Shown: positions 34,250 to 42,779, numbered from the stretch's first letter. The stretch: DNA of 56,350 nucleotides from an uncultured Clostridia bacterium (GCA_944387445.1 CALXEX010000010.1:1-56350); one strand, 5' to 3'. Numbers and translations: made by a program. Notes: generated by a model not told the origin, from the letters alone.

Positions 34250-34276
34250 TTCATAAAATAACTTCATCTTTTTTAT

Positions 34277-34627
34277 TTATGCTTTTTTTGCAATTTCAGC
34301 AATTTCTGTAAAAGCTTTTGGATCTGTTACAGCAATTTCTGCTAACATTTTTCTGTTAATTGTTACATTTGCTTTCTTTAATCCTGCAATTAATCTACTA
34401 TAAGTTGTTCCATTCATTCTTGCTGCTGCATTGATTCTTGCAATCCATAATTTTCTAAAATTACTTTTTTTATCTTTTCTTCCTACATATGCATATGCTA
34501 AAGATTTCATAACTGCTTGATTTGCATTTCTAAATCTATAATGTTTTGCTCCATAATATCCTTTGGCTTGTTTTAATATTTTTTTATGTCTTGCTCTTGT
34601 TGTTCTTGCTGTTTTTACTCTTGCCAT
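34277..34627 (-). CDS. rplT: 50S ribosomal protein L20
   Basis: 116 residues, RNA-binding protein of the large subunit and, in Firmicutes, the autogenous repressor of this operon. [20 protein letters not shown] and [17 protein letters not shown] are diagnostic. The start ATG follows AAGGAAGG; an upstream in-frame GTG would add three residues and has no proper site. Confidence 0.97.
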   Translation of the reverse strand: MARVKTARTTRARHKKILKQAKGYYGAKHYRFRNANQAVMKSLAYAYVGRKDKKSNFRKLWIARINAAARMNGTTYSRLIAGLKKANVTINRKMLAEIAVTDPKAFTEIAEIAKKA

Positions 34628-34735
34628 ATCTATCACCTTCCTTTTTCTATTTGACAGGGGATCTCTTTTCTATATGGTAAATTCTCTAGGGATAAAAAAT
34701 ATCCCCTCCCCTTGTGAATATATATTTACCTTTTT

Positions 34736-34939
34736 TTAATTACCATATGGTAATAATTTTTTGATTGTATTCATACATGTTTTGTCTGCATAAGCATTTT
34801 GAATTTTTCCTGATTTTTTTTGTCTTTTTGTTTTGTTTGCTAATAAATGTCTTCTGTTTGATTTTGTTCTTTTAACTTTTCCTGTTGCTGTTAAAGAATA
34901 TCTTTTCTTTGCAGCTTTATTTGTTTTTAATTTTGGCAT
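34736..34939 (-). CDS. rpmI: 50S ribosomal protein L35
   Basis: 67 residues, very basic, beginning MPKLKTNKAAKKRYSLTATG and ending LLPYGN. Lies between infC and rplT as usual. A stem GGGATA/TATCCC in the rpmI-rplT gap (34695-34715) has no T-run. Confidence 0.96.
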   Translation of the reverse strand: MPKLKTNKAAKKRYSLTATGKVKRTKSNRRHLLANKTKRQKKSGKIQNAYADKTCMNTIKKLLPYGN

Positions 34940-34962
34940 AAGTCATTTCTCCTTCCTATTTT

Positions 34963-35478
34963 TTATTTTTCAGTTTTTTTAGCAAGAATGGTAAACATAT
35001 TTCTTCCTTCAAGCTTTGGTGCTTTTTCTACAACTGCAATATCACTCATATCTTCTATGAATTTATTTAACACAACTTCACCTGCTTTAGAATTGTTTAC
35101 TTCTCTTCCTCTAAATCTAACTGTTATTTTTACTTTGTTTCCATCTTGTATGAATTTTTTAGCATTTTTAGATTTGAAACTAAAGTCATGTTCTTCAATA
35201 TTCGGAGTTACTCTTATTTCCTTAATTTCAAAGCTTTTTTGTTTTTTCTTTGCTTCTTTTTCTTTTTTAGCTTGCTCAAATTTATATTTTCCATAGTTCA
35301 TAATTTTACAAACTGGTGGATTTGCATTTGGAGCCACTAAAACTAAGTCTAGATTTTTTTCTTCTGCTTTATCTAAAGCTTCATTTAAAGAAATAATACC
35401 GATTTTTTCTCCATTATCTCCTATTAATTGAACTTCTTTTGCTCTTATTTGACCATTAATTGGTAATTCTTGTTTTAT
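34963..35478 (-). CDS. infC: Translation initiation factor IF-3, AUA start
   Basis: 171 residues: N-domain from KQELPINGQIRAKEVQLIG, linker rich in KEKEAKKKQK, C-domain with KEIRVTPNIEEHDF and KITVRFRGREV. IF3 binds the 30S subunit and proofreads the start codon. No ATG, GTG or TTG occurs at the expected N-terminus; GGAGGTG lies 8 nt before an ATA codon at 35478-35476, exactly where family N-termini begin. A rare start codon that IF3 itself discriminates against is known for infC (AUU in E. coli), so autoregulation is expected. A TTG at 35544 gives an atypical N-terminal extension encoded by a repeat element and has no Shine-Dalgarno. Confidence 0.93.
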   Translation of the reverse strand: MKQELPINGQIRAKEVQLIGDNGEKIGIISLNEALDKAEEKNLDLVLVAPNANPPVCKIMNYGKYKFEQAKKEKEAKKKQKSFEIKEIRVTPNIEEHDFSFKSKNAKKFIQDGNKVKITVRFRGREVNNSKAGEVVLNKFIEDMSDIAVVEKAPKLEGRNMFTILAKKTEK

Positions 35479-35706
35479 ACAAAACACCTCCAATACTTTG
35501 ACAAATTTCGCTTTGCGAGAACTTTCCTTTACAATCTTTATCAACTGTTTTTATTAAAGTTCTCAAGAAACGCAAAAATTTGACTTTTGTTACAAGTCAA
35601 ATTCACAATAAAACTAGCATGACAATATGCTAATTATATTCAATTTCTAACCTTTTTCCTTATTTGGATAAGGTGAGAAGTTTGACTTCTTCTTGTAACG
35701 TTAAAT
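35479..35706 (-). promoter_or_regulatory. infC leader: L20-type autoregulatory region
   Basis: The ~225-nt leader contains AGAAGTCAAACTTCT with CTCACCTTATCC nearby (35655-35695), resembling the L20 leader of Firmicutes, then a hairpin AATTTGACTT/AAGTCAAATT followed by TTTTTG (35574-35605) that looks like an attenuator. L20 binding to such leaders controls premature termination in relatives. Identification by motif and position. Confidence 0.6.
35500..35577. repeat. Degenerate copy C of the dispersed palindromic element
   Basis: Arms GACAAATTTCGCTTTGCGAG and CTCAAGAAACGCAAAAATTTG match the arms of the elements at 30949 and 40239, with a diverged centre. It lies inside the infC leader, next to the attenuator-like hairpin. 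Confidence 0.5.
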
Positions 35707-35736
35707 ATGATATCATATTCTTTATTGTTTTGTCAA
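35707..35736 (-). promoter_or_regulatory. Promoter of infC-rpmI-rplT
   Basis: Minus-strand consensus TTGACA, 18-bp spacer, TATCAT, about 230 bp before the infC start. Confidence 0.75.
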
Positions 35737-35838
35737 GCATTTTTCAAAACTTTAGTAAATTAATAATGACCGGTTAAAAACTCAACTCAATAAACTAGTA
35801 ACAGACCATTGAAAACAAATTTCAACAGTCTATTAATT

Positions 35839-36549
35839 TTATCTATTTATTGAATTACTATATAAAGGTACTTGCTCTGAAAACATATATTGCATTTGTA
35901 ATCTATCTCGTAATTCTGGTTGTAAAAAATGTGTTATATCACTTATACCTTCATCCATTCTCTTTTCGAAAATATTTGCTCCTTTTTCATCAATTAATTT
36001 ATTTCTTGCATCTACTTTTTGCTTAAGTCCTGGTATTCTTTCTAGATTTCGAGCCATAAGGAATAAATCACTAAATAGTAACAAATTTTGTTGAAAATAA
36101 CCTAAATCTGTTGTTGATGGTGTTATTCTAAATTCAACAGTTGGTGTTAATTTCTTTAAAATTTGATATTTTGACGAATCATATACATTTGTATCCACAA
36201 CAAACCTTGCAGTTTGTAATTGTTTTATTACATTATCATTTTTTTCAGTTATAACACCTGGTATCGCATTTTTTCTTTTTGCCTCATAAAAAGCACCTGC
36301 ATTGAATAGGTTAATGGGTAATTTTCTCAATTCTTTGAAATTTTCTAAGTTATATTCTCCTCCATTATATGTTCTTAGAATGTCTGAAATAGAATCACTT
36401 TTTAATGATTGAGCTATTCTATCAGATATACCTTTTTTTCTAACCAAACCTGTTTCACAAGATGTTATTCTAGAAAAAATGATCTCATAAGCCCTATAAA
36501 TACTTAAAAATGAAGGTAAATGTTCAAGAGAATCTCCTAGTAAGTCCAT
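35839..36549 (-). CDS. Amidoligase-like protein, 3' part (after -1 shift)
   Basis: 236 residues as an isolated ORF starting at Met in HFDMDLLGDS, but the conserved sequence continues upstream in the same frame to 36578. Seen are the His-rich THFHFDMDLLGDSLEHL block and VEFRITPSTTDLGYF near the end, both typical of amidoligase-2 (glutamine-synthetase-like fold) proteins. No ribosome site precedes the Met. It belongs with the ORF at 36537-36887; together about 349 residues. Confidence 0.65.
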   Translation of the reverse strand: MDLLGDSLEHLPSFLSIYRAYEIIFSRITSCETGLVRKKGISDRIAQSLKSDSISDILRTYNGGEYNLENFKELRKLPINLFNAGAFYEAKRKNAIPGVITEKNDNVIKQLQTARFVVDTNVYDSSKYQILKKLTPTVEFRITPSTTDLGYFQQNLLLFSDLFLMARNLERIPGLKQKVDARNKLIDEKGANIFEKRMDEGISDITHFLQPELRDRLQMQYMFSEQVPLYSNSINR

Positions 36550-36887
36550 GTCAAAATGAAAATGTGTATTTCTTTCGCTTTTAAAAGTGGATGTTGAAAA
36601 GCCTTAACTAATTTCAAAATAAGACTCACTTGATCTAAAGAGCTAACATCACTTTCATTAAGAATAGGAGATACAAATTCTCCAATAGCAACATCTTTAG
36701 GATATTCATTTGTTAATTCTTTGTTAAATTTCCATTGATTATTTAATTCTTTGTTGTTATAATGATTAAAATTATATAATAACAACTCTTCATCTTGTTT
36801 TCTATATGGGAACTCAATCTCAACTCCATATCTCAAATCTTTTAGAACTGCAATTCTTTTTAGTGGTTTTGGCGAATATATTTCCAT
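36537..36887 (-). CDS. Amidoligase-like protein, 5' part
   Basis: 116 residues: MEIYSPKPLKRIAVL, then RYGVEIEFPYRKQ (the GxExE metal/ATP motif of amidoligases) and IGEFVSPIL (their E-x-V-S-P-L motif), ending out of frame in IFILTWTY. AAGGAGA precedes the start. The remaining motifs lie in the -1 frame at 35839-36578. Amidoligase-2 proteins ligate amino groups to carboxylates; the substrate is unknown. Single gene between the infC operon and hemW. Confidence 0.7.
   Translation of the reverse strand: MEIYSPKPLKRIAVLKDLRYGVEIEFPYRKQDEELLLYNFNHYNNKELNNQWKFNKELTNEYPKDVAIGEFVSPILNESDVSSLDQVSLILKLVKAFQHPLLKAKEIHIFILTWTY
36579..36585 (-). other. T TTA AAA slippery heptamer joining the amidoligase halves
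   Basis: In frame 0 the minus strand reads CTT TTA AAA GCG. Tandem -1 slippage over T-TTA-AAA gives AGC GAA AGA AAT ACA CAT, the frame of the 3' part. The heptamer is in the right register for X-XXY-YYZ slippage. The alternative is loss of one A from a run of five. Confidence 0.55.
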
Positions 36888-37035
36888 AGACTTCTCCTTT
36901 TATATGGTATATGATTTTTACCTACATATTTTACCATATTTTATCTAATAAATCAAGTTTATGTTAACTTTTAATTTCTCTCTTATATATTTTAGTTCAG
37001 CTGTCATTCCAATTAGGGACATTTCTATTGGGACA

Positions 37036-38277
37036 TTAAATAAACTCTTCCCATACCAAATTTGCCAAATCTAATCCTTTATTAGTAAGCCTTATATCAT
37101 CCCCATCTATCACAACCAATTTTTCCTCTACTAACTTTTCTAGTTCCTTTCTATATAAAAATATAGGATTGTCTACATATTTTTCTTTAAATTTTGCTAT
37201 TGATACACCTTCTAAGGTTCTTAATCCTAACAGCATATATTCTCTTTTTCTATCTTCTAAGTCTTGTATTTCCTCTATTTCATATACTGTTTCTATATTT
37301 TTCTCTTTTTCTTCTAAACTTGTTTTTTCCTTATTTCTAGCTAATCCTAAAATGTCTTTTAGGATTTTTTCATTTAATTTGTTCATTCTCATAATATATT
37401 GTTCCATTTTAGAAGTATTGGTATATCTTACAGAATTTAAATAAGAATGTGCAGATAAGCCAATTCCAATATATTCTTTTTGCCTCCAGCAATTTAGATT
37501 ATGTTTTGACTCTTTTCCTTTTTTTGCAAAATTAGAAATTTCATAATGTGTATATCCATTTAGTTCTAATGTATTCTTTACATACCAGTACATATTTCGT
37601 TCAAGTTCTTCATCCATTTCCTGCAACTGTTGACTTTCTATCTTTTTTGCAATTACTGTCCCTTCTTCTACAATTAAAGAATACACACTAATATGTGCTG
37701 GATGTAATTGTATAACCTCTTCTAGGCTTCTTTTTATATCTTCTATTGTTTGGTTTGGCAACCCTATCATCAAATCTACATTTATATTTTCAAAACCAAC
37801 CGCTTTTGCCATTTGATAAGTTTCTAAAAATTGTTCATAAGTATGTATTCTTCCAATTTGTTTTAACATTTCATTATTTGTACTTTGTAGACCTATACTT
37901 AATCGATTGATTTTCGCCTTTCTATATTCTGCTAGCTTTTCTTTATTCACAGTCCCTGGATTTACTTCTATCGTAATTTCCATATCTTCTAAATTTACCG
38001 CATTATCTTTTAAATATATTTCTAATACACGCATAATTTCACAAATATATTGACTATTTATAAAAGATGGTGTTCCTCCACCAATATAGATAGTTGTTAC
38101 TGTATATCTTTCTAATAGTGATTTATCTTGGAAATAATGATGTATTTCCTTTTTTACTGCTTCTACATATTTTTCTATCCATTCTTTTTTGTTTGAAAAT
38201 GAAACAAAATCGCAATAATCACATTTATTCTGACAAAACGGTATATGTATATAGATTCCTAATTCTCTATTTTCCAT
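37036..38277 (-). CDS. hemW: Radical SAM protein HemW (coproporphyrinogen oxidase-like)
   Basis: 413 residues. Radical SAM cluster motif in IPFCQNKCDYCDF, GGGTPSF (SAM binding) and the C-terminal HemW domain with NYWRQKEYIGIG-like NCWRQKEYIGIGLSAHSY. It is now regarded as a haem chaperone rather than CPO III. A ~35-residue charged insertion (NKEKTSLEEKEKNIETV, ~315-345) is unusual. It overlaps whiA by 11 bp. Confidence 0.92.
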   Translation of the reverse strand: MENRELGIYIHIPFCQNKCDYCDFVSFSNKKEWIEKYVEAVKKEIHHYFQDKSLLERYTVTTIYIGGGTPSFINSQYICEIMRVLEIYLKDNAVNLEDMEITIEVNPGTVNKEKLAEYRKAKINRLSIGLQSTNNEMLKQIGRIHTYEQFLETYQMAKAVGFENINVDLMIGLPNQTIEDIKRSLEEVIQLHPAHISVYSLIVEEGTVIAKKIESQQLQEMDEELERNMYWYVKNTLELNGYTHYEISNFAKKGKESKHNLNCWRQKEYIGIGLSAHSYLNSVRYTNTSKMEQYIMRMNKLNEKILKDILGLARNKEKTSLEEKEKNIETVYEIEEIQDLEDRKREYMLLGLRTLEGVSIAKFKEKYVDNPIFLYRKELEKLVEEKLVVIDGDDIRLTNKGLDLANLVWEEFI

Positions 38278-39166
38278 TTGCTATCTCCACTATTTTCTTT
38301 AATCTATAATTTACCCCTGACTTTCCAATTGGCTCCTTTAATAATTTTCCTAATTCCACTAATGAAATATCTGGATTTTTCAATCGTAAAATAGCAATTT
38401 CTTTTAAATGATCATCTAATTTATTAAACCTACCATCTACTTGCAATTTTTTTATAGCTGATATTTGTTCAATTGCTGCATTAAGAGTTTTATTTAGATT
38501 TGCTGTTTCACAATTAACAATACGATTAACTTTTCCTCTCATTTCTTTTTTTATTCTAATATCCTCAAATTGCAATACGGCTTTATTTGCGCCAATTAAT
38601 GCCAATAATTTTGAAATTTCTTCTCCTTCTTTTATATAAATAGAATATCTATTTTTGGTTATTAATGCTTTGGTATGAACATCCATTTCTTTCAACAATT
38701 CTTGCACAATTTTTAAATTATTTTCATTGGATAACACAATCTCTAAATGATAAGAATTTTCTGGATTATTGATTGAACCTGCACCTAAAAAACATCCTCT
38801 AATAAAAGCTCTCTTCTTTTCTTCTGCTTTTACATTATTTCCTAGATGTTTGATTTCTTCTTTTAAAAAAATTGCATCTTCTTTGATTTCTAAAAATACA
38901 AATTTATGAATATCCAATGCTTTTGTAACAATAAAAAATGTTTTTCCATTTACATCTATATCATGATTAATTTCTAAATTTGATAATAACTTTGAAAAAC
39001 GATTAATATTATAATCACTTTCTGTTGAAAATCGAATATTTTTTCCTTTGATGACATCTACATTTCCAGAAACACAATAGCCTATCAATTCAAATTTTAC
39101 ATTTTCTTTATTTACCAAACTATTTGTTTTATTTAGTTCTTGCTTAATATCTGATGAAAAAGACAT
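38267..39166 (-). CDS. whiA: DNA-binding protein WhiA
   Basis: 299 residues: LAGLIDADG-like N-terminal domain (FIRGCFLGAGSINNPENSYHLEIV) and C-terminal helix-turn-helix (LRLKNPDISLVELGKLLKEP, GKSGVNYRLKKI). In Firmicutes WhiA binds the nucleoid and affects division and sporulation. Start MSFSSDIK follows AAAAGGAGG; the longer ORF upstream runs into a palindromic repeat. Usually found with rapZ/yvcK, which are absent here. Confidence 0.93.
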   Translation of the reverse strand: MSFSSDIKQELNKTNSLVNKENVKFELIGYCVSGNVDVIKGKNIRFSTESDYNINRFSKLLSNLEINHDIDVNGKTFFIVTKALDIHKFVFLEIKEDAIFLKEEIKHLGNNVKAEEKKRAFIRGCFLGAGSINNPENSYHLEIVLSNENNLKIVQELLKEMDVHTKALITKNRYSIYIKEGEEISKLLALIGANKAVLQFEDIRIKKEMRGKVNRIVNCETANLNKTLNAAIEQISAIKKLQVDGRFNKLDDHLKEIAILRLKNPDISLVELGKLLKEPIGKSGVNYRLKKIVEIANGK

Positions 39167-39183
39167 CTGTTTTTTCCTCCTTT

Positions 39184-39304
39184 TAGGGACGTGCCAAAAT
39201 GGACAAAAAATGTCCAAAAGGGACAGACCCTATTACTTATTAATCTCTTAAACATTTAGGTCTGTCCCTTTTGGACATTTTTTGTCCATTTTGGCACGTC
39301 CCTA
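39184..39304. repeat. 121-bp perfect palindromic element, family 1 copy a
   Basis: Arms GGGACGTGCCAAAATGGAC ... GTCCATTTTGGCACGTCCC, with inner TGTCCAAAAGGGACAGACC arms, enclose a 30-bp centre. Related sequences lie at 50938 and 56331. It begins just upstream of the whiA ribosome site and ends exactly at the prmC stop. Confidence 0.85.
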
Positions 39305-40150
39305 TTAGTTCAATTTGGTTACAATCACTCTATCATGATCATATAAATCCTTTTTGCAATAGGTCCCTATATATTGTTTTTGTTCTTCAATGATTTGCAT
39401 TACTTCTTCTTTTTGGTCATATCCGATTTCTAAACAAATATATCCTCCATATTTTAAATATTCATATCCTTTATGTATAATTTCTCTATAAAAGTCTAAT
39501 CCATCTTCTCCTCCGTCTAATGCCAACCTTGGTTCTTTTCTAACTTCTCTATCTAAAGTTTCAATTTCTTTTCTTCGAATATATGGTGGATTTGAGACAA
39601 TGATATCATATTTTTCTTGACCTAAATTTTCAAAAAGATTGGATTCTACAAAGGTAATTTTGTCTTGTACTTGATTATTTTTTGCATTTGCAATAGCAAT
39701 ATCTAACGCCTTTCCACTAATATCTAAAGCTGTTATTTGTGTATTTTCTAAATATTTTGCTAAAGATACTGCAATAGCACCACTTCCTGTACATAAATCT
39801 AGTATTTTTCTTGCCCCTATTTTTTTTGCTATTTTCATAGCCTCTTCTACCAATACTTCTGTATCTTGTCTTGGTATTAGTACATTTTCATCTACATAAA
39901 AATTCAATTTCATGAATTCTTTTTGGTGTGTAATATGTTCGATTGGTTCTCCTTGTGTTAATAATTCTATGTATTTTAAGTATTCTTGTTCTTCTTTATC
40001 TGTTAGTTGTTGTTGATCATAGACAATTAAATATTGTCTTGGCTTTTTTAATACATATTGTAATAACAGTCTTGCTTTTAATTTGGGTGTAGAAATCTTT
40101 TCTAACTTTAGTAGTGTAACTCCTTTTATCATTGCTTGTTTAATCGTCAT
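39305..40150 (-). CDS. prmC: Release factor glutamine methyltransferase PrmC
   Basis: 281 residues. It methylates the GGQ glutamine of release factors. N-terminal helical domain, then SAM motif LDLCTGSGAIAVSLA and the NPPY motif (DIIVSNPPYIRRKEI) that holds the glutamine. prmC usually follows prfA, but here the upstream neighbour is a repeat and 6S RNA. Confidence 0.94.
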   Translation of the reverse strand: MTIKQAMIKGVTLLKLEKISTPKLKARLLLQYVLKKPRQYLIVYDQQQLTDKEEQEYLKYIELLTQGEPIEHITHQKEFMKLNFYVDENVLIPRQDTEVLVEEAMKIAKKIGARKILDLCTGSGAIAVSLAKYLENTQITALDISGKALDIAIANAKNNQVQDKITFVESNLFENLGQEKYDIIVSNPPYIRRKEIETLDREVRKEPRLALDGGEDGLDFYREIIHKGYEYLKYGGYICLEIGYDQKEEVMQIIEEQKQYIGTYCKKDLYDHDRVIVTKLN

Positions 40151-40238
40151 ATATCACACCTTCTTTCTTTTTGAACTTTAGGAACAAGCTTTTCGTTTTT
40201 ATTTATTTTATAATATCTACATAAAAATAGCAAGGGAC

Positions 40239-40400
40239 AAATCTCGCTTCTCGAGAACTTTTTTCTACTTTTCTAACTTAACTATATATATTTAAGTTCT
40301 CGAAGAAGCGTAAAGATTTGTCGATGCGAAAAATTGCGTAGCAATTTTTCTGTGCAACATTTTTTTGTGGTATAGGAAAAAGTCATTTTTCCTGTACCAC
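40239..40400. repeat. Dispersed palindromic element, copy B, with terminator hairpin
   Basis: 40239-40365 is the closest relative of the element at 30949: arms ACAAATCTCGCTTCTCGAG / CTCGAAGAAGCGTAAAGATT, then the AAAAATTGC/GCAATTTTT hairpin. It is followed by TGGTATAGGAAAAA / TTTTTCCTGTACCA (40374-40400), the same arrangement (element then a terminator-like hairpin) as after spoVAE. Confidence 0.75.
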
Positions 40401-40403
40401 AAA

Positions 40404-40614
40404 AAAAAAGCCCCGCCTTAGCCGTCAGCTTTTTAATTTTTAAGGACCTGCTCCTAAAAACAGGTGGGTGCCTACCTAAATACTTATGGGCTTCTCACTA
40501 TATACTGTGAGCATGCACGCCATATTCAAGAGATCGGCCCCTCTTATAATTTGTTGGTTCTAAAAATTATGCTCTTACGTACTACGCAGGGATTTTTGTA
40601 ATTCTTATTAGATT
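40404..40614 (-). ncRNA. ssrS: 6S RNA
   Basis: A minus-strand RNA of about 200 nt. The 5' CCCTGCG and 3' GGCGGGGC ends can pair, closing the molecule. The internal block GTGCATGCTCAC ... GTGAGAAGCCCATAAG is very like the conserved E. coli 6S segment (GAGCATGCTC ... GAGAAGCC). The 3' end runs into a T-stretch. 6S RNA mimics an open promoter and holds sigma-A RNA polymerase in stationary phase. The exact ends are approximate. Confidence 0.82.
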
Positions 40615-40620
40615 ATTTAT

Positions 40621-40649
40621 ATATTAACACATTTAAATGTATTTGACAA
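40621..40649 (-). promoter_or_regulatory. Promoter of 6S RNA
   Basis: Minus-strand TTGTCA, 17-bp spacer, TAATAT, placing the start near 40614. Confidence 0.6.
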
Positions 40650-40967
40650 ATGCTTTTTTCTTTTTAATATATATTTTTTCTTTCTTTATAGTATTTTATC
40701 TCGTTTTTTCATTTATATGCTCTTTTTCTTACCGTTTTCTTCAGTTGATTTTTTGCAGTTTTTATGGTAAAATAAATGTATATTTATGAGTGTTTGAAGG
40801 TATTTTAACCTTCTTTTTTATTTACTTATATTTGTACATCAAATTTTTAATTTTGTCAATCCTTATCTTTACTATTTCTTTATATTTATGCTATAGCCAT
40901 ATCTTTACGATTTATCTATATCTATGCTATAATCCATATCTTTTTCTATTTATTGTTTAATACATGT
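40650..40967. other. AT-rich intergenic stretch, no gene seen
   Basis: Between the 6S promoter and the hemolysin III stop codon. A loosely repeated phrase (tatgctata-gccatatcttta / tatgctataatccatatcttt, around 40888-40940) is the only pattern. No ORF, tRNA or clear terminator seen. Confidence 0.5.
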
Positions 40968-41642
40968 TTACATGACATATAGCAATATACAGAAAAATTG
41001 TAAAATACTACCTAATAAAATAAATAGATGAAAAACAGAATGCATCCATTTATGTTTTTTTCCAACACCATATAAAATAGCTCCTATTGAATAAGCAATT
41101 CCTCCAGCTAATAACAAGCTAAATCCTGCTATTCCTAATAATTGTGGTAGTAAATTGATTTTTACAACAATACACCATCCCATTACTAGATAACATATCA
41201 TTGAAAATTTTTTATATTTTTTGATATCAATTGAGTTTAGTACAATTCCTAGTATTGCCATAGCCCATATGATACCAAATATTGTCCAACCTGTTGCTGT
41301 GCTATATTCTCTTAATGTACATAATGCAAATGGTGTGTAAGAACCTGCAATTAATAAGAATATAGAACAATGGTCTAAGACTTGAAATACTCTTTTGGAA
41401 TATCTTTTGGGACTTAATCCATGATAAATACTAGACATTGTATATAATATAATCATGGTCACACCATAGATAGATCCACTTACTACCCCATATCCATTTC
41501 CATGAATGGCTGAAAATACAATACATAAAACAGTTGCCACAATTCCTAAAACAGCACCTACAATATGAGATGTCATATTAAAAATTTCTTCTCCTTTTGT
41601 GTATTGTGGTAAAATTCTATCTCTTAATTTAACTCTTGTCAT
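40968..41642 (-). CDS. Hemolysin III / PAQR family membrane protein
   Basis: 224 residues with seven hydrophobic helices. Family motifs: MSSIYHG (Ser/His), VLDHCSIFLLIAGSYTPFAL and C-terminal WMHSVFHLFILLGS, which provide the conserved metal-binding His and Asp residues of PAQR hydrolase-like proteins. Real function in bacteria is unclear; the haemolysin name is historical. RBS AAAGGAATG. Confidence 0.9.
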   Translation of the reverse strand: MTRVKLRDRILPQYTKGEEIFNMTSHIVGAVLGIVATVLCIVFSAIHGNGYGVVSGSIYGVTMIILYTMSSIYHGLSPKRYSKRVFQVLDHCSIFLLIAGSYTPFALCTLREYSTATGWTIFGIIWAMAILGIVLNSIDIKKYKKFSMICYLVMGWCIVVKINLLPQLLGIAGFSLLLAGGIAYSIGAILYGVGKKHKWMHSVFHLFILLGSILQFFCILLYVM

Positions 41643-41797
41643 ATGATTTTACATTCCTTTCTAAAGGATACTTATTTTTTTGTTACATTTTTTATCACAA
41701 TTTTTTTGATTCATCTTTTATTGCTGTCATTATACCATTGAAACTGTGATAAGTAAATATACAATATGTGAATTTCTCTTGAACTTCGTAAACTCCA

Positions 41798-42667
41798 TTA
41801 GATGTCAATGTCTCGATAAGTAGTTACCATTTGTGCACCTTGTTTAATTAAATCATTTGTTCCTACAGAATTTATTTCATCAATATTACCTGGTACAACA
41901 TATACATTTCTTCCTTGATCTAGTGCAAAATCTACAGTAATTAATGTTCCACTTTTCTTTTTTGCTTCAACAACTAATATGCCTTTACTCATTCCACTAA
42001 TAATTCTATTTCTTGCTGGAAAATTCATTTTTTCAGGCTTAGTCCCTAGAGGATATTCTGAAATAATGGCTCCATTTTCTTTTATAATTTTCTCATACAG
42101 ATATTGATTTTCTTTCGGATATACAATATCTAATCCATTTCCAATAACACCTATCGTTCTCCCCTTTGCTTTTAAAGCTCCTATATGAGATTGACTATCA
42201 ATTCCTTTGGCTAATCCACTAATTATATTTATGCCTTTTTTCGCTAAATGATAAGAAAAGTATTGTGCCACTTTCTCTCCATATATGCTAGATTCTCTAC
42301 ATCCAACAATTCCAATTGCTGGATGATTTAGTATGGTTTCATCCCCTTTTACATAGATACTAATTGGATAATCGTAGATTGTTTTTAACATACTAGGATA
42401 TTCTTTATCTTCTATGGTAATCATTTTTACATGTTCTTTTTGTAAATATGCTATTTGTTTTTCTATATTTTCTCTGTTTTCTTTACAAATGATATTTTCA
42501 GCTAATCTTTCATTAAATCCTTTTATTTGCAAAATTTCTTCTTTCTTTAAAGTATATATTTTTTCAGGCGTTTTATACCTCTTTAATAATATTTGTTTTC
42601 GAATACTTCCTAATCCTTTGATTTGAGATAACCATATCCAATATTTTTTCTTTTCTAATTCTTCTAT
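41798..42667 (-). CDS. dprA: DNA processing protein DprA, AUA start
   Basis: 289 residues. N-terminal helical SAM-like domain (KYWIWLSQIKGLGSIRKQ, then YKTPEKIYTLKKEE), followed by the Rossmann-like DprA core: GIVGCRESSIYG, ISGLAKGIDSQSHIGAL, GVIGNGLDIVYP, FPARNRIISGMSKGILVVEA and GTNDLIKQGA. DprA loads RecA on incoming single-stranded DNA in transformation. The N-domain lies upstream of the first ATG/GTG/TTG: reading back, the only codon at correct distance (7 nt) from AAGGAGG is ATA at 42667, and an in-frame TAA stands just before the Shine-Dalgarno. With the type IV pilus this suggests competence. Confidence 0.9.
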   Translation of the reverse strand: MEELEKKKYWIWLSQIKGLGSIRKQILLKRYKTPEKIYTLKKEEILQIKGFNERLAENIICKENRENIEKQIAYLQKEHVKMITIEDKEYPSMLKTIYDYPISIYVKGDETILNHPAIGIVGCRESSIYGEKVAQYFSYHLAKKGINIISGLAKGIDSQSHIGALKAKGRTIGVIGNGLDIVYPKENQYLYEKIIKENGAIISEYPLGTKPEKMNFPARNRIISGMSKGILVVEAKKKSGTLITVDFALDQGRNVYVVPGNIDEINSVGTNDLIKQGAQMVTTYRDIDI

Positions 42668-42755
42668 TTTTATTCCTCCTTACTATAAAAAATTACTACG
42701 CATTTTTTCTACAGAACCTTTTTTGTTTAACTAAAAAAGCAATTTTCCTCTTCAA

Positions 42756-42779
42756 CAAAAAAAGACACTAAAAAGTGCC
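42756..42779 (-). terminator. Terminator of folD
   Basis: Minus-strand GGCACT-TTTT-AGTGTC followed by TTTTTTTGTT; 40 bp after the folD stop. Confidence 0.75.

Noticed and set aside
35479..35544. N-terminal extension of IF3 from a TTG
   Set aside because: No Shine-Dalgarno, no similarity to IF3 N-termini, and the sequence belongs to a palindromic repeat.
36537..36887. Amidoligase break as another CGG site
   Set aside because: No CGG is present and the needed shift is -1, so it is a separate phenomenon.
40404..40614. tRNA, tmRNA or riboswitch in the GC-richer block
   Set aside because: No cloverleaf or T-loop consensus; the paired ends and central blocks fit 6S RNA.
42532..42534. TTG as start of DprA
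   Set aside because: It would remove the conserved N-terminal domain that is clearly encoded upstream behind a strong Shine-Dalgarno.
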